A DNA stretch of 9,930 nucleotides from Clostridium sp. AM58-1XD (GCF_003464085.1 NZ_QSDR01000058.1:1-9930); one strand, 5' to 3'. Positions 1 to 7,353 are shown, counted from the first letter of the stretch. Numbers and translations: made by a program. The notes: generated by a model from the letters alone, not told the origin.

Positions 1-2
1 TA

Positions 3-480
3 ATCAAATGAAACATATGGAAATACGAAATCGTAGATCTTGAAGAAAGAGAGGCAGCCGGTCTGGCAGCCCGCACCAATATCACGCGCCGGATATGGGA
101 ATGGTGATTGGAGGCCTCTGGGAGCAGTTTTATCAGAAGGGGATTTATACGTCCATTGCAGCAAAGGCTGATGGAAAAGCGCTGGGAATCTATGCGGACT
201 ACGAAGGCGACGAGCACGGTGACTATACGGTTATGGTAGGCTGTGCGGTGGAAGCGGCAGCTCAGCCCGAGGGGATTGTGGTCAGAACCATCCCGCCGGC
301 CGATATGCGAAGTTTGTTGTAAAAGGACATATGATTAAAGCGGTATCCGACTTTTGGATGCAGCTGTGGAACATGGATCTTCCCAGATCATACGTGTGTG
401 ATTTTGAAGAATATCAGGACGGCGAGATGGAAAATGCAGAAATCCACATTTACATCGGACTGAAAGACGGACAGGAATAA
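3..480 (+). pseudogene. Effector-binding (GyrI-like) domain regulator, frameshifted, 5' end unresolved
   Basis: The three pieces together read like the GyrI-like/AraC effector-binding domain that binds small molecules. Piece 1, in the frame of position 24, reads KYEIVDLEEREAAGLAARTN up to about position 80. Piece 2, in the frame of the ATG at 95, continues PDMGMVIGGLWEQFY and ends RTIPP near 295. Piece 3, from 295, reads AGRYAKFVVKGHMIKAV and goes to the stop at 478-480. Family-typical text runs straight across both junctions once one base is restored near 80-82 and one near 293-296, so there are two apparent 1-nt deletions. The 5' end is uncertain. The first frame is open to position 3 without a start, so the gene may extend leftwards, perhaps with an AraC-type helix-turn-helix. 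Alternatively it starts at an ATG at 8 or 17 with a further 1-nt insertion near 20. It is either a true pseudogene or a gene damaged by sequencing errors. The regulatory target is unknown. Confidence 0.75.
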
Positions 481-494
481 ACAGGAAAAAATAC

Positions 495-523
495 TTGCAA
501 TTCTTTCTGAAATCATTTAAGAT
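495..523 (+). promoter_or_regulatory. Sigma-A-type promoter of the purine riboswitch operon
   Basis: A -35 box TTGCAA (495-500) and a -10 box TAAGAT (518-523) are separated by 17 nt. Transcription would begin about 530, just before the riboswitch aptamer. Spacing is ideal and the boxes match the consensus at 4/6 and 5/6 positions. The placement directly ahead of a recognised RNA element supports it. Confidence 0.65.
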
Positions 524-531
524 GATAGAAA

Positions 532-605
532 GGACGTGTGACTGACGGATAAGTGGAAGAGACCACAGGGAGCACGTGGAAGCGTAATAGTCGACCGTCT
601 GGGCA
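532..605 (+). promoter_or_regulatory. ZTP/ZMP riboswitch (pfl motif) aptamer
   Basis: The segment carries the hallmarks of the pfl/ZTP riboswitch. P1 is ACGTG (534-538) pairing with CACGT (573-577). It is followed by the GTGACTG-type internal loop and a GTGG/CCAC hairpin (553-556 with 562-565), and the conserved 3' block CCGTCTGGGCA (595-605) matches consensus CCGCCUGGGCA. The expected pseudoknot is kept by covariation: the usual GGCGG/CCGCC is here GACGG (544-548) with CCGTC (595-599). This class senses ZTP/ZMP (AICAR nucleotides), which accumulate when 10-formyl-tetrahydrofolate is short. The genes downstream use and process AICAR, as expected. Ligand binding should hold 595-605 in the aptamer and prevent the overlapping terminator, giving an ON switch. 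The class assignment is by motif recognition; the mechanism is inferred from the overlap. Confidence 0.93.
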
Positions 606-641
606 TCCTTATGAATAAAGGGTATCCAGATGGTCTTTTTT
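593..641 (+). terminator. Intrinsic terminator of the ZTP riboswitch expression platform
   Basis: The 5' arm 593-610 (GACCGTCTGGGCATCCTT) pairs with the 3' arm 618-635 (AAGGGTATCCAGATGGTC) around a 7-nt loop. There are 17 pairs including three G-U, with one C/A mismatch, followed directly by TTTTTT (636-641). The 5' arm contains the conserved 3' block of the aptamer (595-604), so aptamer and terminator cannot form together. This is the layout of a transcription-terminating riboswitch. Confidence 0.93.
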
Positions 642-679
642 GTTTCACAAGAACTACGGAATCAGACAGGAGGAAAATC

Positions 680-1393
680 ATGGAGAAATTATGTTTGGAA
701 ACAGAACTGAGGGAGAATTCCTATCCGGGAAGAGGGATTGTACTCGGGAGGACGCCTGACGGAACGAAGGCTGTTGCTGCTTATTTTATTATGGGCAGAA
801 GCGAAAACAGCAGAAATCGTATTTTCATGGAAGAGGGAGAAGGTATCCGCACCCAGGCTTTCGATCCATCCAAGCTCACGGATCCAAGTCTGATCATCTA
901 CGCACCGGTACGGGTACTGGGCAATAAAACGATCGTTACGAATGGAGACCAGACAGACACGATCTATGAGGGAATGGATAAGCGGATGACATTTGAACAG
1001 TCATTGCGGTGCAGGGAATTTGAGCCGGACGGCCCTAATTATACTCCGCGCATTTCAGGAATCATGCACCTGGAAAGAGGAGCGTACAACTATGCCATGT
1101 CCATTTTAAAGAGCAGTAACGGAAATCCTGATAGTTGCAGCCGCTACACATTTGCATATGAGAATCCGGCGGCAGGAGAAGGTCATTTCATTCATACGTA
1201 TCTGCATGACGGAAATCCGCTCCCGAGTTTTGAAGGAGAGCCGAAGCTGATTGGAACCATGGATGATATCGATGAATTTACAGATATGATGTGGAAGAAT
1301 CTGAATGAAGACAATAAGGTGTCCCTGTTCGTACGGTATATTGACATCGCTTCAGGTAAATATGAGACGAGAATTGTAAACAAGAATCAGTAA
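680..1393 (+). CDS. purO: IMP cyclohydrolase, PurO-like (stand-alone)
   Basis: This 237-residue protein is recognised as the IMP cyclohydrolase family related to archaeal PurO, which closes FAICAR to IMP, the last step of de novo purine synthesis in the cytoplasm. Visible family text includes YPGRGIVLGRTPDG near residues 15-28, the stretch EFEPDGPNYTPRISG in the middle, and FIHTYLHDG further on. The start at 680 is chosen because AGGAGG lies at 668-673 with 6 nt spacing. An in-frame ATG at 611 falls in the loop of the riboswitch terminator and is not credible. The gene is followed after 33 nt by AICAR formyltransferase in the same orientation, so the two form an operon and together replace bifunctional PurH. 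It is controlled by the ZTP riboswitch upstream. The family is fairly certain; the reaction is inferred from the family and context. Confidence 0.88.
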   Translation: MEKLCLETELRENSYPGRGIVLGRTPDGTKAVAAYFIMGRSENSRNRIFMEEGEGIRTQAFDPSKLTDPSLIIYAPVRVLGNKTIVTNGDQTDTIYEGMDKRMTFEQSLRCREFEPDGPNYTPRISGIMHLERGAYNYAMSILKSSNGNPDSCSRYTFAYENPAAGEGHFIHTYLHDGNPLPSFEGEPKLIGTMDDIDEFTDMMWKNLNEDNKVSLFVRYIDIASGKYETRIVNKNQ

Positions 1394-1426
1394 AAGTGAG
1401 ATATGGATAAGGAGGATGGAAGAATC

Positions 1427-2605
1427 ATGAAAGAGTTAGAATTAAAGTACGGCTGTAATCCAAACCAGAAGCCGTCCAGAATTTTTATGGAGGGAACAGG
1501 AGAGCTTCCGATTAAGGTGTTGAGCGGAAAACCGGGATACATCAATTTTCTGGATGCATTCAACGGATGGCAGCTTGTAAAAGAACTGAAAGAGGCGACG
1601 GGCCTTCCGGCAGCCACATCCTTTAAACACGTTTCCCCGGCAGGGGCGGCGGTGGGCCTTCCTCTCGACGAGACGCTGGCGAAAATTTACTGGGTGGATG
1701 ACATGGGAGAATTGTCTCCGCTGGCATGCGCCTATGCAAGAGCGCGGGGCGCGGACCGCATGTCCTCCTTTGGCGATTTCATTTCCCTTTCCGATGTCTG
1801 CGACGTGGATACGGCGAAGATCATCAAGAGAGAAGTTTCCGACGGCGTCATCGCTCCAGGCTATGAGCCGGAAGCGCTTGAAATTCTGAAATCCAAGAAG
1901 AACGGCAATTACAATGTAATTGAAATCGATCCATCCTACCGTCCGGATCCCATTGAGAGAAAACAGGTATTCGGTATTACATTCGAACAGGGGAGAAATG
2001 AACTGGACATCAACCGGGAACTCCTTTCTAATGTAGTTACGGCTAATAAAGAAATCCCGGATTCTGCAAAGATCGATCTGATTATATCCCTGATTACCCT
2101 CAAATATACTCAGTCCAATTCCGTTTGCTATGCAAAGGGCGGACAGGCCATTGGAATCGGAGCAGGCCAGCAGTCCCGTGTGCACTGTACAAGGCTGGCA
2201 GGCCAGAAGGCGGACAACTGGTTCCTCCGTCAGGCGCCTCAGGTGCTGAACCTCCAGTTTACAGATGGAATCCGCAGAGCAGATCGTGATAACGCCATTG
2301 ACGTCTATATCGGGGATGACTATATGGACGTCCTTGCAGACGGAAGGTGGGAAAGCGTATTTAAAGTAAAGCCGCCTGTATTTACGAAAGAAGAAAAGAG
2401 AGCATGGCTTGATCAGATGCAGGATGTCGCCCTTGGCTCCGACGCATTCTTCCCATTTGGCGATAACATTGACCGCGCGTATAAGAGCGGCGTGAAGTAT
2501 ATTGCAGAGCCGGGAGGTTCCGTAAGGGATGACAACGTAATCGCCACATGCGATAAATACGGCATGGCGATGGCATTTACGGGAATCCGTCTGTTCCACC
2601 ATTAA
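1427..2605 (+). CDS. purH: AICAR formyltransferase (stand-alone PurH formyltransferase domain)
   Basis: This 392-residue enzyme transfers a formyl group from 10-formyl-tetrahydrofolate to AICAR (ZMP), giving FAICAR. It corresponds to the formyltransferase half of bifunctional PurH; the MGS-like cyclohydrolase domain is absent, and that activity sits in the separate gene just upstream. The expected catalytic Lys-His pair is present at residues 67-68 in SFKHVSPAGAAVG. Other family text includes SNSVCYAKGGQAIGIGAGQQSR and, near the C-terminus, FPFGDNIDRAYKSGVKYIAEPGGS. The ATG at 1427 is preferred: AGGAGG at 1410-1415 lies 11 nt upstream and the protein then begins MKELELKYGCNPNQ. The in-frame ATG at 1403 precedes that site and is rejected. 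The gene appears intact. Its substrate is the monophosphate ligand of the riboswitch that controls the operon, a direct feedback arrangement. Confidence 0.93.
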   Translation: MKELELKYGCNPNQKPSRIFMEGTGELPIKVLSGKPGYINFLDAFNGWQLVKELKEATGLPAATSFKHVSPAGAAVGLPLDETLAKIYWVDDMGELSPLACAYARARGADRMSSFGDFISLSDVCDVDTAKIIKREVSDGVIAPGYEPEALEILKSKKNGNYNVIEIDPSYRPDPIERKQVFGITFEQGRNELDINRELLSNVVTANKEIPDSAKIDLIISLITLKYTQSNSVCYAKGGQAIGIGAGQQSRVHCTRLAGQKADNWFLRQAPQVLNLQFTDGIRRADRDNAIDVYIGDDYMDVLADGRWESVFKVKPPVFTKEEKRAWLDQMQDVALGSDAFFPFGDNIDRAYKSGVKYIAEPGGSVRDDNVIATCDKYGMAMAFTGIRLFHH

Positions 2606-2719
2606 TTTTATATGATAGGATGGATTCCTTCGCGGCTTTCGTATAATAGGGATGAAGCGCATTTTCCTCATATTCCGGTGGACAGGAAGGGGCTATGGCG
2701 GCAACAGCTGATTTGACTT

Positions 2720-3310
2720 TTACATCACTCTGATTTTATATGAACCTGAGAAACAGCGCCGTATTTTTTTCACAGTCCTGTCCGGGAGGTCAGGACTGCC
2801 CTTGGCGCCTGCCCAGGTTATCCGGCCCATGGATTTCATGCCGGAAGTTTTGAAAAATTCGTCCATAGCGCGAATGGCGCCTCTGCTTTGCCCGCAGATC
2901 CAGGAGAAGGGAAAGGGAGTATTGCATGAAGTCAGAATCAAATATTTTTGATTCTTGGAAAGCCGTGGTCTGGGGAAAGCGGCTGTGTCCTCCATGGCCG
3001 TTCCCAGCAGCCGGTCAAACATGTTTTTGACTGCGGCCGGCACATTTGCCCAGTATACGGGGGCGGACAGAACTACGGCGTCACAGCATTTTAAGAGCCT
3101 GGCGATTTTCTGAATACCGTCTTCATAAATGCAGATGCCATGCTGCATACACTTGCGGCAGCCAGTGCAAAAGGAAATATGTTCTTCATATAAATATATC
3201 GTTGTCACCTCCCAGCCGGCGTCTTCGGCAGTTTCGCAAGCCTGACTCAGCATGGCGGCAGAGGAACCGTTCTTATGAGGACTTCCCAGAATAGCAAGCA
3301 GTTTTTTCAT
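2720..3310 (-). CDS. Flavodoxin-fold NAD(P)H-dependent oxidoreductase / iron-sulfur flavoprotein-like
   Basis: This 196-residue protein has a flavodoxin-like fold of the NADPH-dependent FMN reductase / iron-sulfur flavoprotein group. The N-terminal strand and phosphate-binding loop read LLAILGSPHKNGSS (residues 4-17), the FMN-phosphate signature. A second cofactor-site motif is SAPVYWANVPAAVKNMFDR. Cysteines 48, 51, 54 and 60 form CX2CX2CX5C, which fits the compact [4Fe-4S] motif of iron-sulfur flavoproteins; the cluster itself is inferred. No signal peptide or membrane segment is seen, so it is cytoplasmic. AGGAGG at 3318-3323 gives 7 nt spacing to the ATG. Its start overlaps the stop of the tetR gene by ATGA, so the two are probably translationally coupled and share control. 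The substrate is unknown; a quinone, nitro or electrophile reduction role would be a guess. Confidence 0.85.
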   Translation of the reverse strand: MKKLLAILGSPHKNGSSAAMLSQACETAEDAGWEVTTIYLYEEHISFCTGCRKCMQHGICIYEDGIQKIARLLKCCDAVVLSAPVYWANVPAAVKNMFDRLLGTAMEDTAAFPRPRLSKNQKYLILTSCNTPFPFSWICGQSRGAIRAMDEFFKTSGMKSMGRITWAGAKGSPDLPDRTVKKIRRCFSGSYKIRVM

Positions 3311-3951
3311 CGCGACGCCTCCTGAGATAAGAGGGAACGGTATAAGGTATCGAAGCCGTATTGAAGAAAGGTTTCTTTTGAAAATCCCATCCTATGGACG
3401 ATATAGTCCTGTTTGTCGGACGCCATGCGGATTAAACCGGAAATCATGGCCCACATGGAAAATACCGTAGGAAGGGGGAGGAGATCGGCGTGGAACACGC
3501 CCTCTTTTATTCCTCTTTCCAAATACTGAGCGAGGATCCGGTTAATCCGCTCTCCCACATCAAATATTTCCTTTTCTTCCGGAAAGAAGTCCGGTCTGTT
3601 AAAATCAATTCGTATCCCTTTCAGGACCGTGTCAAAGCAAAATGGAAATTCCTCCTGGTAGCGGACAAGAGAAGCGCATATACCGTCGTACTGGGCCTTC
3701 CTTTCCTGCTGCTGTTCCAATGCGGAGTCAATACATTCATAGAGCTTCACCATGCTTTTTAATGTCAGCAGTCCGATGATTTCGTCCTTATCCTTAAAAT
3801 ATACATATAAAGTCGCCTTGCTGTATCCGGCCTTTCCCGCAATATCATCCATAGTAACGGAAAGAACGCTTTTTTCTGTAAACAATTCTTCCGCCGCCGC
3901 GGTAATCCGTTCTCTGTGAATATCAGCCGATTCTTTTTTACGCCGCCCCAT
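3307..3951 (-). CDS. TetR/AcrR-family transcriptional regulator
   Basis: This 214-residue protein has a TetR-type DNA-binding domain at about residues 15-62. The text VTMDDIAGKAGYSKATLYVYF contains the helix-turn-helix with the usual KATLYxYF end. The C-terminal ligand and dimer domain is variable, as normal for the family, so no ligand is predicted. The start at 3951 has AAGGGAA about 9 nt upstream. It is followed by the flavoprotein gene with a 4-nt ATGA overlap. A promoter and a 29-bp palindrome lie immediately upstream, so it most likely represses its own two-gene operon. The family assignment is secure; the signal it senses is not visible. Confidence 0.93.
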   Translation of the reverse strand: MGRRKKESADIHRERITAAAEELFTEKSVLSVTMDDIAGKAGYSKATLYVYFKDKDEIIGLLTLKSMVKLYECIDSALEQQQERKAQYDGICASLVRYQEEFPFCFDTVLKGIRIDFNRPDFFPEEKEIFDVGERINRILAQYLERGIKEGVFHADLLPLPTVFSMWAMISGLIRMASDKQDYIVHRMGFSKETFLQYGFDTLYRSLLSQEASR

Positions 3952-3970
3952 ACAATATAATTCCCTTCGT

Positions 3971-3999
3971 AATTAATTAAACTATTAGTTTAATTAATT
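3971..3999. promoter_or_regulatory. 29-bp perfect palindrome, probable TetR operator
   Basis: The arms AATTAATTAAACTA (3971-3984) and TAGTTTAATTAATT (3986-3999) are exact reverse complements around a single central T at 3985. The element sits between the -10 box and the start codon of the tetR gene, over the expected transcription start. Symmetric AT-rich sites with an ACTA-N-TAGT core are usual for TetR-family autorepression. Binding is inferred from position and symmetry. Confidence 0.8.
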
Positions 4000-4025
4000 T
4001 TAACATGGATAAAAGAAAAGATCAA
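3997..4025 (-). promoter_or_regulatory. Promoter of the tetR-flavoprotein operon
   Basis: On the - strand, -35 TTGATC (4025-4020) and -10 TAAAAT (4002-3997) are 17 nt apart. The -10 box touches the palindromic operator, so a bound repressor would block RNA polymerase. The -35 box starts about 40 nt after the purF stop codon, suggesting that tetR is transcribed separately from purF. No clear terminator separates the two. Confidence 0.6.
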
Positions 4026-4063
4026 CTGTTTATGAGAAAGTATATGGTATTTTCGGCAGCTGT

Positions 4064-5479
4064 TTAAGCCGGTTCCAGGATATTACGGATATCGCCTTCT
4101 GGGACTTCCATAGGATAATTGTGGTCAAAACAGGCGCGGCAGACAGGAAGTCCCTCCACCATTTTTGAAAGGTCTTTAATCTTCATATATCCAAGAGAAT
4201 CTCCATCGATAAGACGGCATATTTCATTCGGAGTATGGGCAGAGGCGATCAGCTGTTTATTGGACGGCACATCTGTTCCGAAATAACAGGGGTATAGAAA
4301 AGGAGGGGAAGAGATTCTTACGTGGACTTCCAGCGCTCCGGCCTGTTTCAGCATACGGATCAGATTGGCCATGGTAGTTCCGCGTACGATGGAGTCGTCT
4401 ACGAGAACGATCCGTTTTCCCCTGACCACATGCTCCAGTACGTTCAATTTCAGGCGTACGCTGTCTTCCCGCTCCTTTTGAGTCGGTTTTATGAAAGTGC
4501 GGCCTATGTAGCTGTTCTTATGGAATGCCAGGGCAAATGGTATTCCCGCTTTTTCCGAATAACCTTTTGCAGCCGCCAGGCCGGAATCTGGTACGCCGGT
4601 GACGAGGTCTGCATCAACAGGGTAGGAATCGGCCAGCGCGGCCCCGGCCCGGATTCTGGCGTCATAAACGCTGATCCCGTCCAAAGTGCTGTCGAGACGG
4701 GCAAAATAGATGTATTCGAAGATACAGTGAGCTTTCCGTTCCTGAGCCAGTTCCATATTGGAAGCCAGCCCTCCTTTTGTAATCGTCAGAATTTCTCCGG
4801 GACGGACGTCGCGTATAAATTCCGCTCCGATGGCGGTGAGAGCGCAGCTTTCGGATGCGAGGACCCATGAATTGCCTCTATGACCCAGACAAAGCGGTTT
4901 TAAACCATAGGGATCCCGCGCGCCGATCAGTTTTCTTGGGCTCATAACGACGAGGCCATAGGCGCCTTTGATTCTGGAAGCCGTTTTCAATATGGCTTCT
5001 TCTACGCTTTTTGTATGTATGCGTTCTCTTGCGATGAAATAGGCTATGACTTCCGAATCAATTGTTGTGCGGAAAATGGCTCCCGTATACTCCAATTCAT
5101 GACGGAGTGCGGCAGCGTTAATCAGGTTGCCGTTATGAGCCAGGGCAAGGGTCCCTTTTACATAGTTCAATGCCAGAGGCTGGGCGTTTTCCAGATTCGT
5201 AGCGCCGCTGGTGGAATAGCGGACATGGCCGATCCCTATATTTCCGTGAAGACCGTCCAGAAGCTCCTCCTTAAACACTTCATTGACGAGTCCAAGCCCC
5301 TTATGGATACCAAGATTTCGCTTCGGCCCGTCTGTGGCGGATACAGCGATACCGCAGGATTCCTGGCCGCGATGCTGGAGAGAGGAGAGGCCGTAATAAA
5401 TCGAGTGCGCTACATCTGTGCCGTCCAGATTATAGATTCCGAATACGCCGCATTCTTCCTTTAACTTATCGTCATTCAT
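4064..5479 (-). CDS. purF: Amidophosphoribosyltransferase (glutamine PRPP amidotransferase)
   Basis: This 471-residue enzyme makes 5-phosphoribosylamine from PRPP and glutamine, the first committed step of purine synthesis. The N-terminal Ntn-hydrolase domain begins ECGVFGIYN, with the nucleophile Cys10 after a short propeptide MNDDKLKEE that must be removed. Glutaminase motifs HRGQES (36-41), GHVRYST (84-90) and AHNGNL (114-119) are present. The phosphoribosyltransferase domain has the PRPP loop IVLVDDSIVRGTT (357-369). Cys252, Cys398, Cys447 and Cys450 match the four [4Fe-4S] ligands of the B. subtilis-type enzyme. The ATG at 5479 is chosen because AGGAGG lies at 5489-5494 and the propeptide then has normal length; an in-frame start at 5671 would run back into the Amt gene. 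It lies downstream of glnN and amt in the same orientation, after a 154-nt gap with hairpins. It appears intact. Confidence 0.96.
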   Translation of the reverse strand: MNDDKLKEECGVFGIYNLDGTDVAHSIYYGLSSLQHRGQESCGIAVSATDGPKRNLGIHKGLGLVNEVFKEELLDGLHGNIGIGHVRYSTSGATNLENAQPLALNYVKGTLALAHNGNLINAAALRHELEYTGAIFRTTIDSEVIAYFIARERIHTKSVEEAILKTASRIKGAYGLVVMSPRKLIGARDPYGLKPLCLGHRGNSWVLASESCALTAIGAEFIRDVRPGEILTITKGGLASNMELAQERKAHCIFEYIYFARLDSTLDGISVYDARIRAGAALADSYPVDADLVTGVPDSGLAAAKGYSEKAGIPFALAFHKNSYIGRTFIKPTQKEREDSVRLKLNVLEHVVRGKRIVLVDDSIVRGTTMANLIRMLKQAGALEVHVRISSPPFLYPCYFGTDVPSNKQLIASAHTPNEICRLIDGDSLGYMKIKDLSKMVEGLPVCRACFDHNYPMEVPEGDIRNILEPA

Positions 5480-5560
5480 TTGAGTTATCCTCCTGTTATT
5501 CATTAACATCCCGTCGCGGAACGTTATTCTATGGCGAATTCTACCGGAAAACGCCGAAAT

Positions 5561-5620
5561 GGGAGACCCCTCATCGGAGGGCCTCCCGTTTGAGATACCC
5601 GCCGCCGTTTTATGGCGGGT
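5561..5620 (-). terminator. Two GC-rich hairpins between amt and purF, possible terminator
   Basis: Just after the amt stop, ACCCGCC/GGCGGGT (5620-5614 with 5603-5597) forms a 7-bp stem. Then GGGAGGCCC pairs with GGGTCTCCC across 5587-5561, with one G-T pair. Neither is followed on the - strand by a clean T-run: the second is followed by ATTTCGGCGTTTT. They may terminate amt weakly, protect the mRNA end, or form part of a purF leader. No known purine riboswitch consensus was recognised in the 154-nt gap. Candidate -10 boxes TAGAAT occur twice before purF but without a convincing -35. Confidence 0.4.
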
Positions 5621-5633
5621 CAGAAAACTTTTA

Positions 5634-7353
5634 TCAGATTTTATCCTGAAGCGCATCGTACCCTTCTTCACCTGTACGGATCTTGACTACATTCTGAATC
5701 TGGTATACGAAGATCTTTCCATCGCCGATCCGTCCCGTATGAAGGACTTTCTTTGCAGTTTCGATTACCTGGCTGACCGGCACCTTGCTTACAACGACTT
5801 CCACCTTAACTTTCGGAAGCAGATTTACATTGACCTCTACGCCGCGGTAGTACTGAAGAGAACCTTTCTGAATGCCGCATCCAAGGACATTGGTGATTGT
5901 TACGCCTGTAATTCCGATCTGGTTCAGAGCCTGAATGAGATCGTCTACCTTGTTCTGGCGGGTTATGATTACCACCTTGCTGAGAGACGGGCCGGAAACA
6001 GCGGCGGGAACAGGAGCCGCCGACGGTGCGGATGAAGCATCGGCGGCTACGCGTTCTTCGGAAATAAGCTCGCCTTCCACAGCGCGTTCGCCGATGCCGT
6101 CTCCAGACATAAAGTCCGCATAGCTGCTTGGAAGACCGTGCTCTCTGATATCCAGGCCGGCGATTTCTTCATCCCGGGAGACACGCAGGCCCATTGTGTG
6201 TTTAATCACCTGGAAAATTATAATCATGGTTACGGTCACCCAAAGGATAACACAGCCTACGCCGAGAAGCTGAATGCCCAGCTGGCTGAAGCCGCCTCCC
6301 ATAAGAAGTCCCTTGTAAGCTGTGCCCGTGCCGTCTGAGAAGAGCCCGACACAGAGCGTACCGAAAGCGCCGCAGCAGCCATGGACGCCGACCGCGCCCA
6401 CAGGATCGTCGACTTTTGCGATTTTATCGATGAATTCAATGGCAAGTACGACGAGAAAACCGGCGAAAATACCGATGATTGCTGCCGATACGGGGGAAAC
6501 GGTATCACATCCCGCCGTGATTGCTACAAGACCTGCCAGAGAACCATTCAGCGTCATAGAAACGTCTGGCTTTTGATAGCGGAGCCAGGTGAAAAGCATT
6601 ACGGTAACTGTAGCGACTGCAGTACACAGATTTGTAGTAACAAATACCTTGCCGGCAAGCGGGATTGAATCGCCTTCCATGGAAACGGTGGAACAGCCGT
6701 TAAAACCAAACCAGCAGAACCAGAGGATGAATACGCCAAGCGCGCCAAGGGTGAGGCTGTGGCCGGGAATGGCTTTTGATTTTCCGTTTTCGTCGTATTT
6801 ACCGATACGCGGTCCAAGAATCATAGCGCCGATAAAGGCGGCGACGCCGCCGACCATATGAACGGCTGCAGAGCCGGCAAAGTCGTGGAATCCCATCTGA
6901 GCCAGCCAGCCGCCGCCCCAGATCCAGTGCCTGAAATCGGATAGACGACAAGACTGATTATCAGCTGTATACGCAATAAGCAGAAAATTTTGTACGCTCC
7001 GCCATAGCGCCGGAAACGATGGTGGCCGATGTGGCGCAGAAGACAGTCTGAAAGATCAGAAACGCATAAAATGGTACGCCGGACGGGAGCATCCCGCCGC
7101 CGTAGTTAGCTTCTTCAGCGATTCCTCCAATCAGTCCGAAGAAGCTGTTTCCTGCACCGAACATGATGCCGAAGCCGACGAGCCAGAATGCAGGAGTGCC
7201 GATACAGAAATCCATCAGGTTTTTCATGATGATATTTCCTGCGTTTTTTGCCCTGGTAAATCCTGTTTCGACCATTGCAAATCCAGCCTGCATAAAGAAT
7301 ACAAGGGCTGCGCCTACGAGTACCCAGATTGTGTTAACTGCACTAAAGTCCAT
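5634..7353 (-). pseudogene. amt: Ammonium transporter fused to a PII signalling domain, frame broken by two 1-nt deletions
   Basis: Read with two bases restored, this is a protein of about 573 residues: an Amt/Rh ammonium channel followed by an Ala/Pro-rich linker and a C-terminal GlnB/PII domain of about 112 residues. Amt features are GFAMVETGFTRAKNAGNI near the N-terminus, and the two pore-histidine regions DFAGSAAVHMVGG and GAVGVHGCCGAFG; several hydrophobic segments follow. The PII part begins KVVIITRQNKVDDLIQAL and contains GIQKGSLQYYRGVEV and LPKVKVEVVV. The residue at the Tyr51 uridylylation position appears to be Val. The first frame ends at 6961 (TGA). A missing base near 6963/6964 restores LIISLVVYPISG, and a second missing base near 6928/6929 restores HWIWGGGWLAQMGF. 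AGGAGG at 7361-7366 is 7 nt before the ATG. It follows glnN by 64 nt. It is either a recent pseudogene or sequence errors; there is no other decay. Confidence 0.88.

Noticed and set aside
611..679. Upstream in-frame start for IMP cyclohydrolase
   Set aside because: The ATG lies in the terminator loop of the riboswitch and lacks a ribosome binding site; the start at 680 has AGGAGG.
1442..2671. A 409-codon open frame on the - strand opposite AICAR formyltransferase
   Set aside because: It has no family resemblance, mirrors the codons of a clearly real gene and has no convincing ribosome binding site; it is a shadow.
2612..2716. A 34-codon open frame and a TATAAT (2642-2647) between the convergent genes
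   Set aside because: No ribosome binding site, no matching -35 box and no recognised product. No clear terminator was seen in this 114-nt gap either.
5480..5671. Longer N-terminus of PurF
   Set aside because: It would place 64 extra residues before the propeptide and overlap amt; AGGAGG supports the start at 5479.
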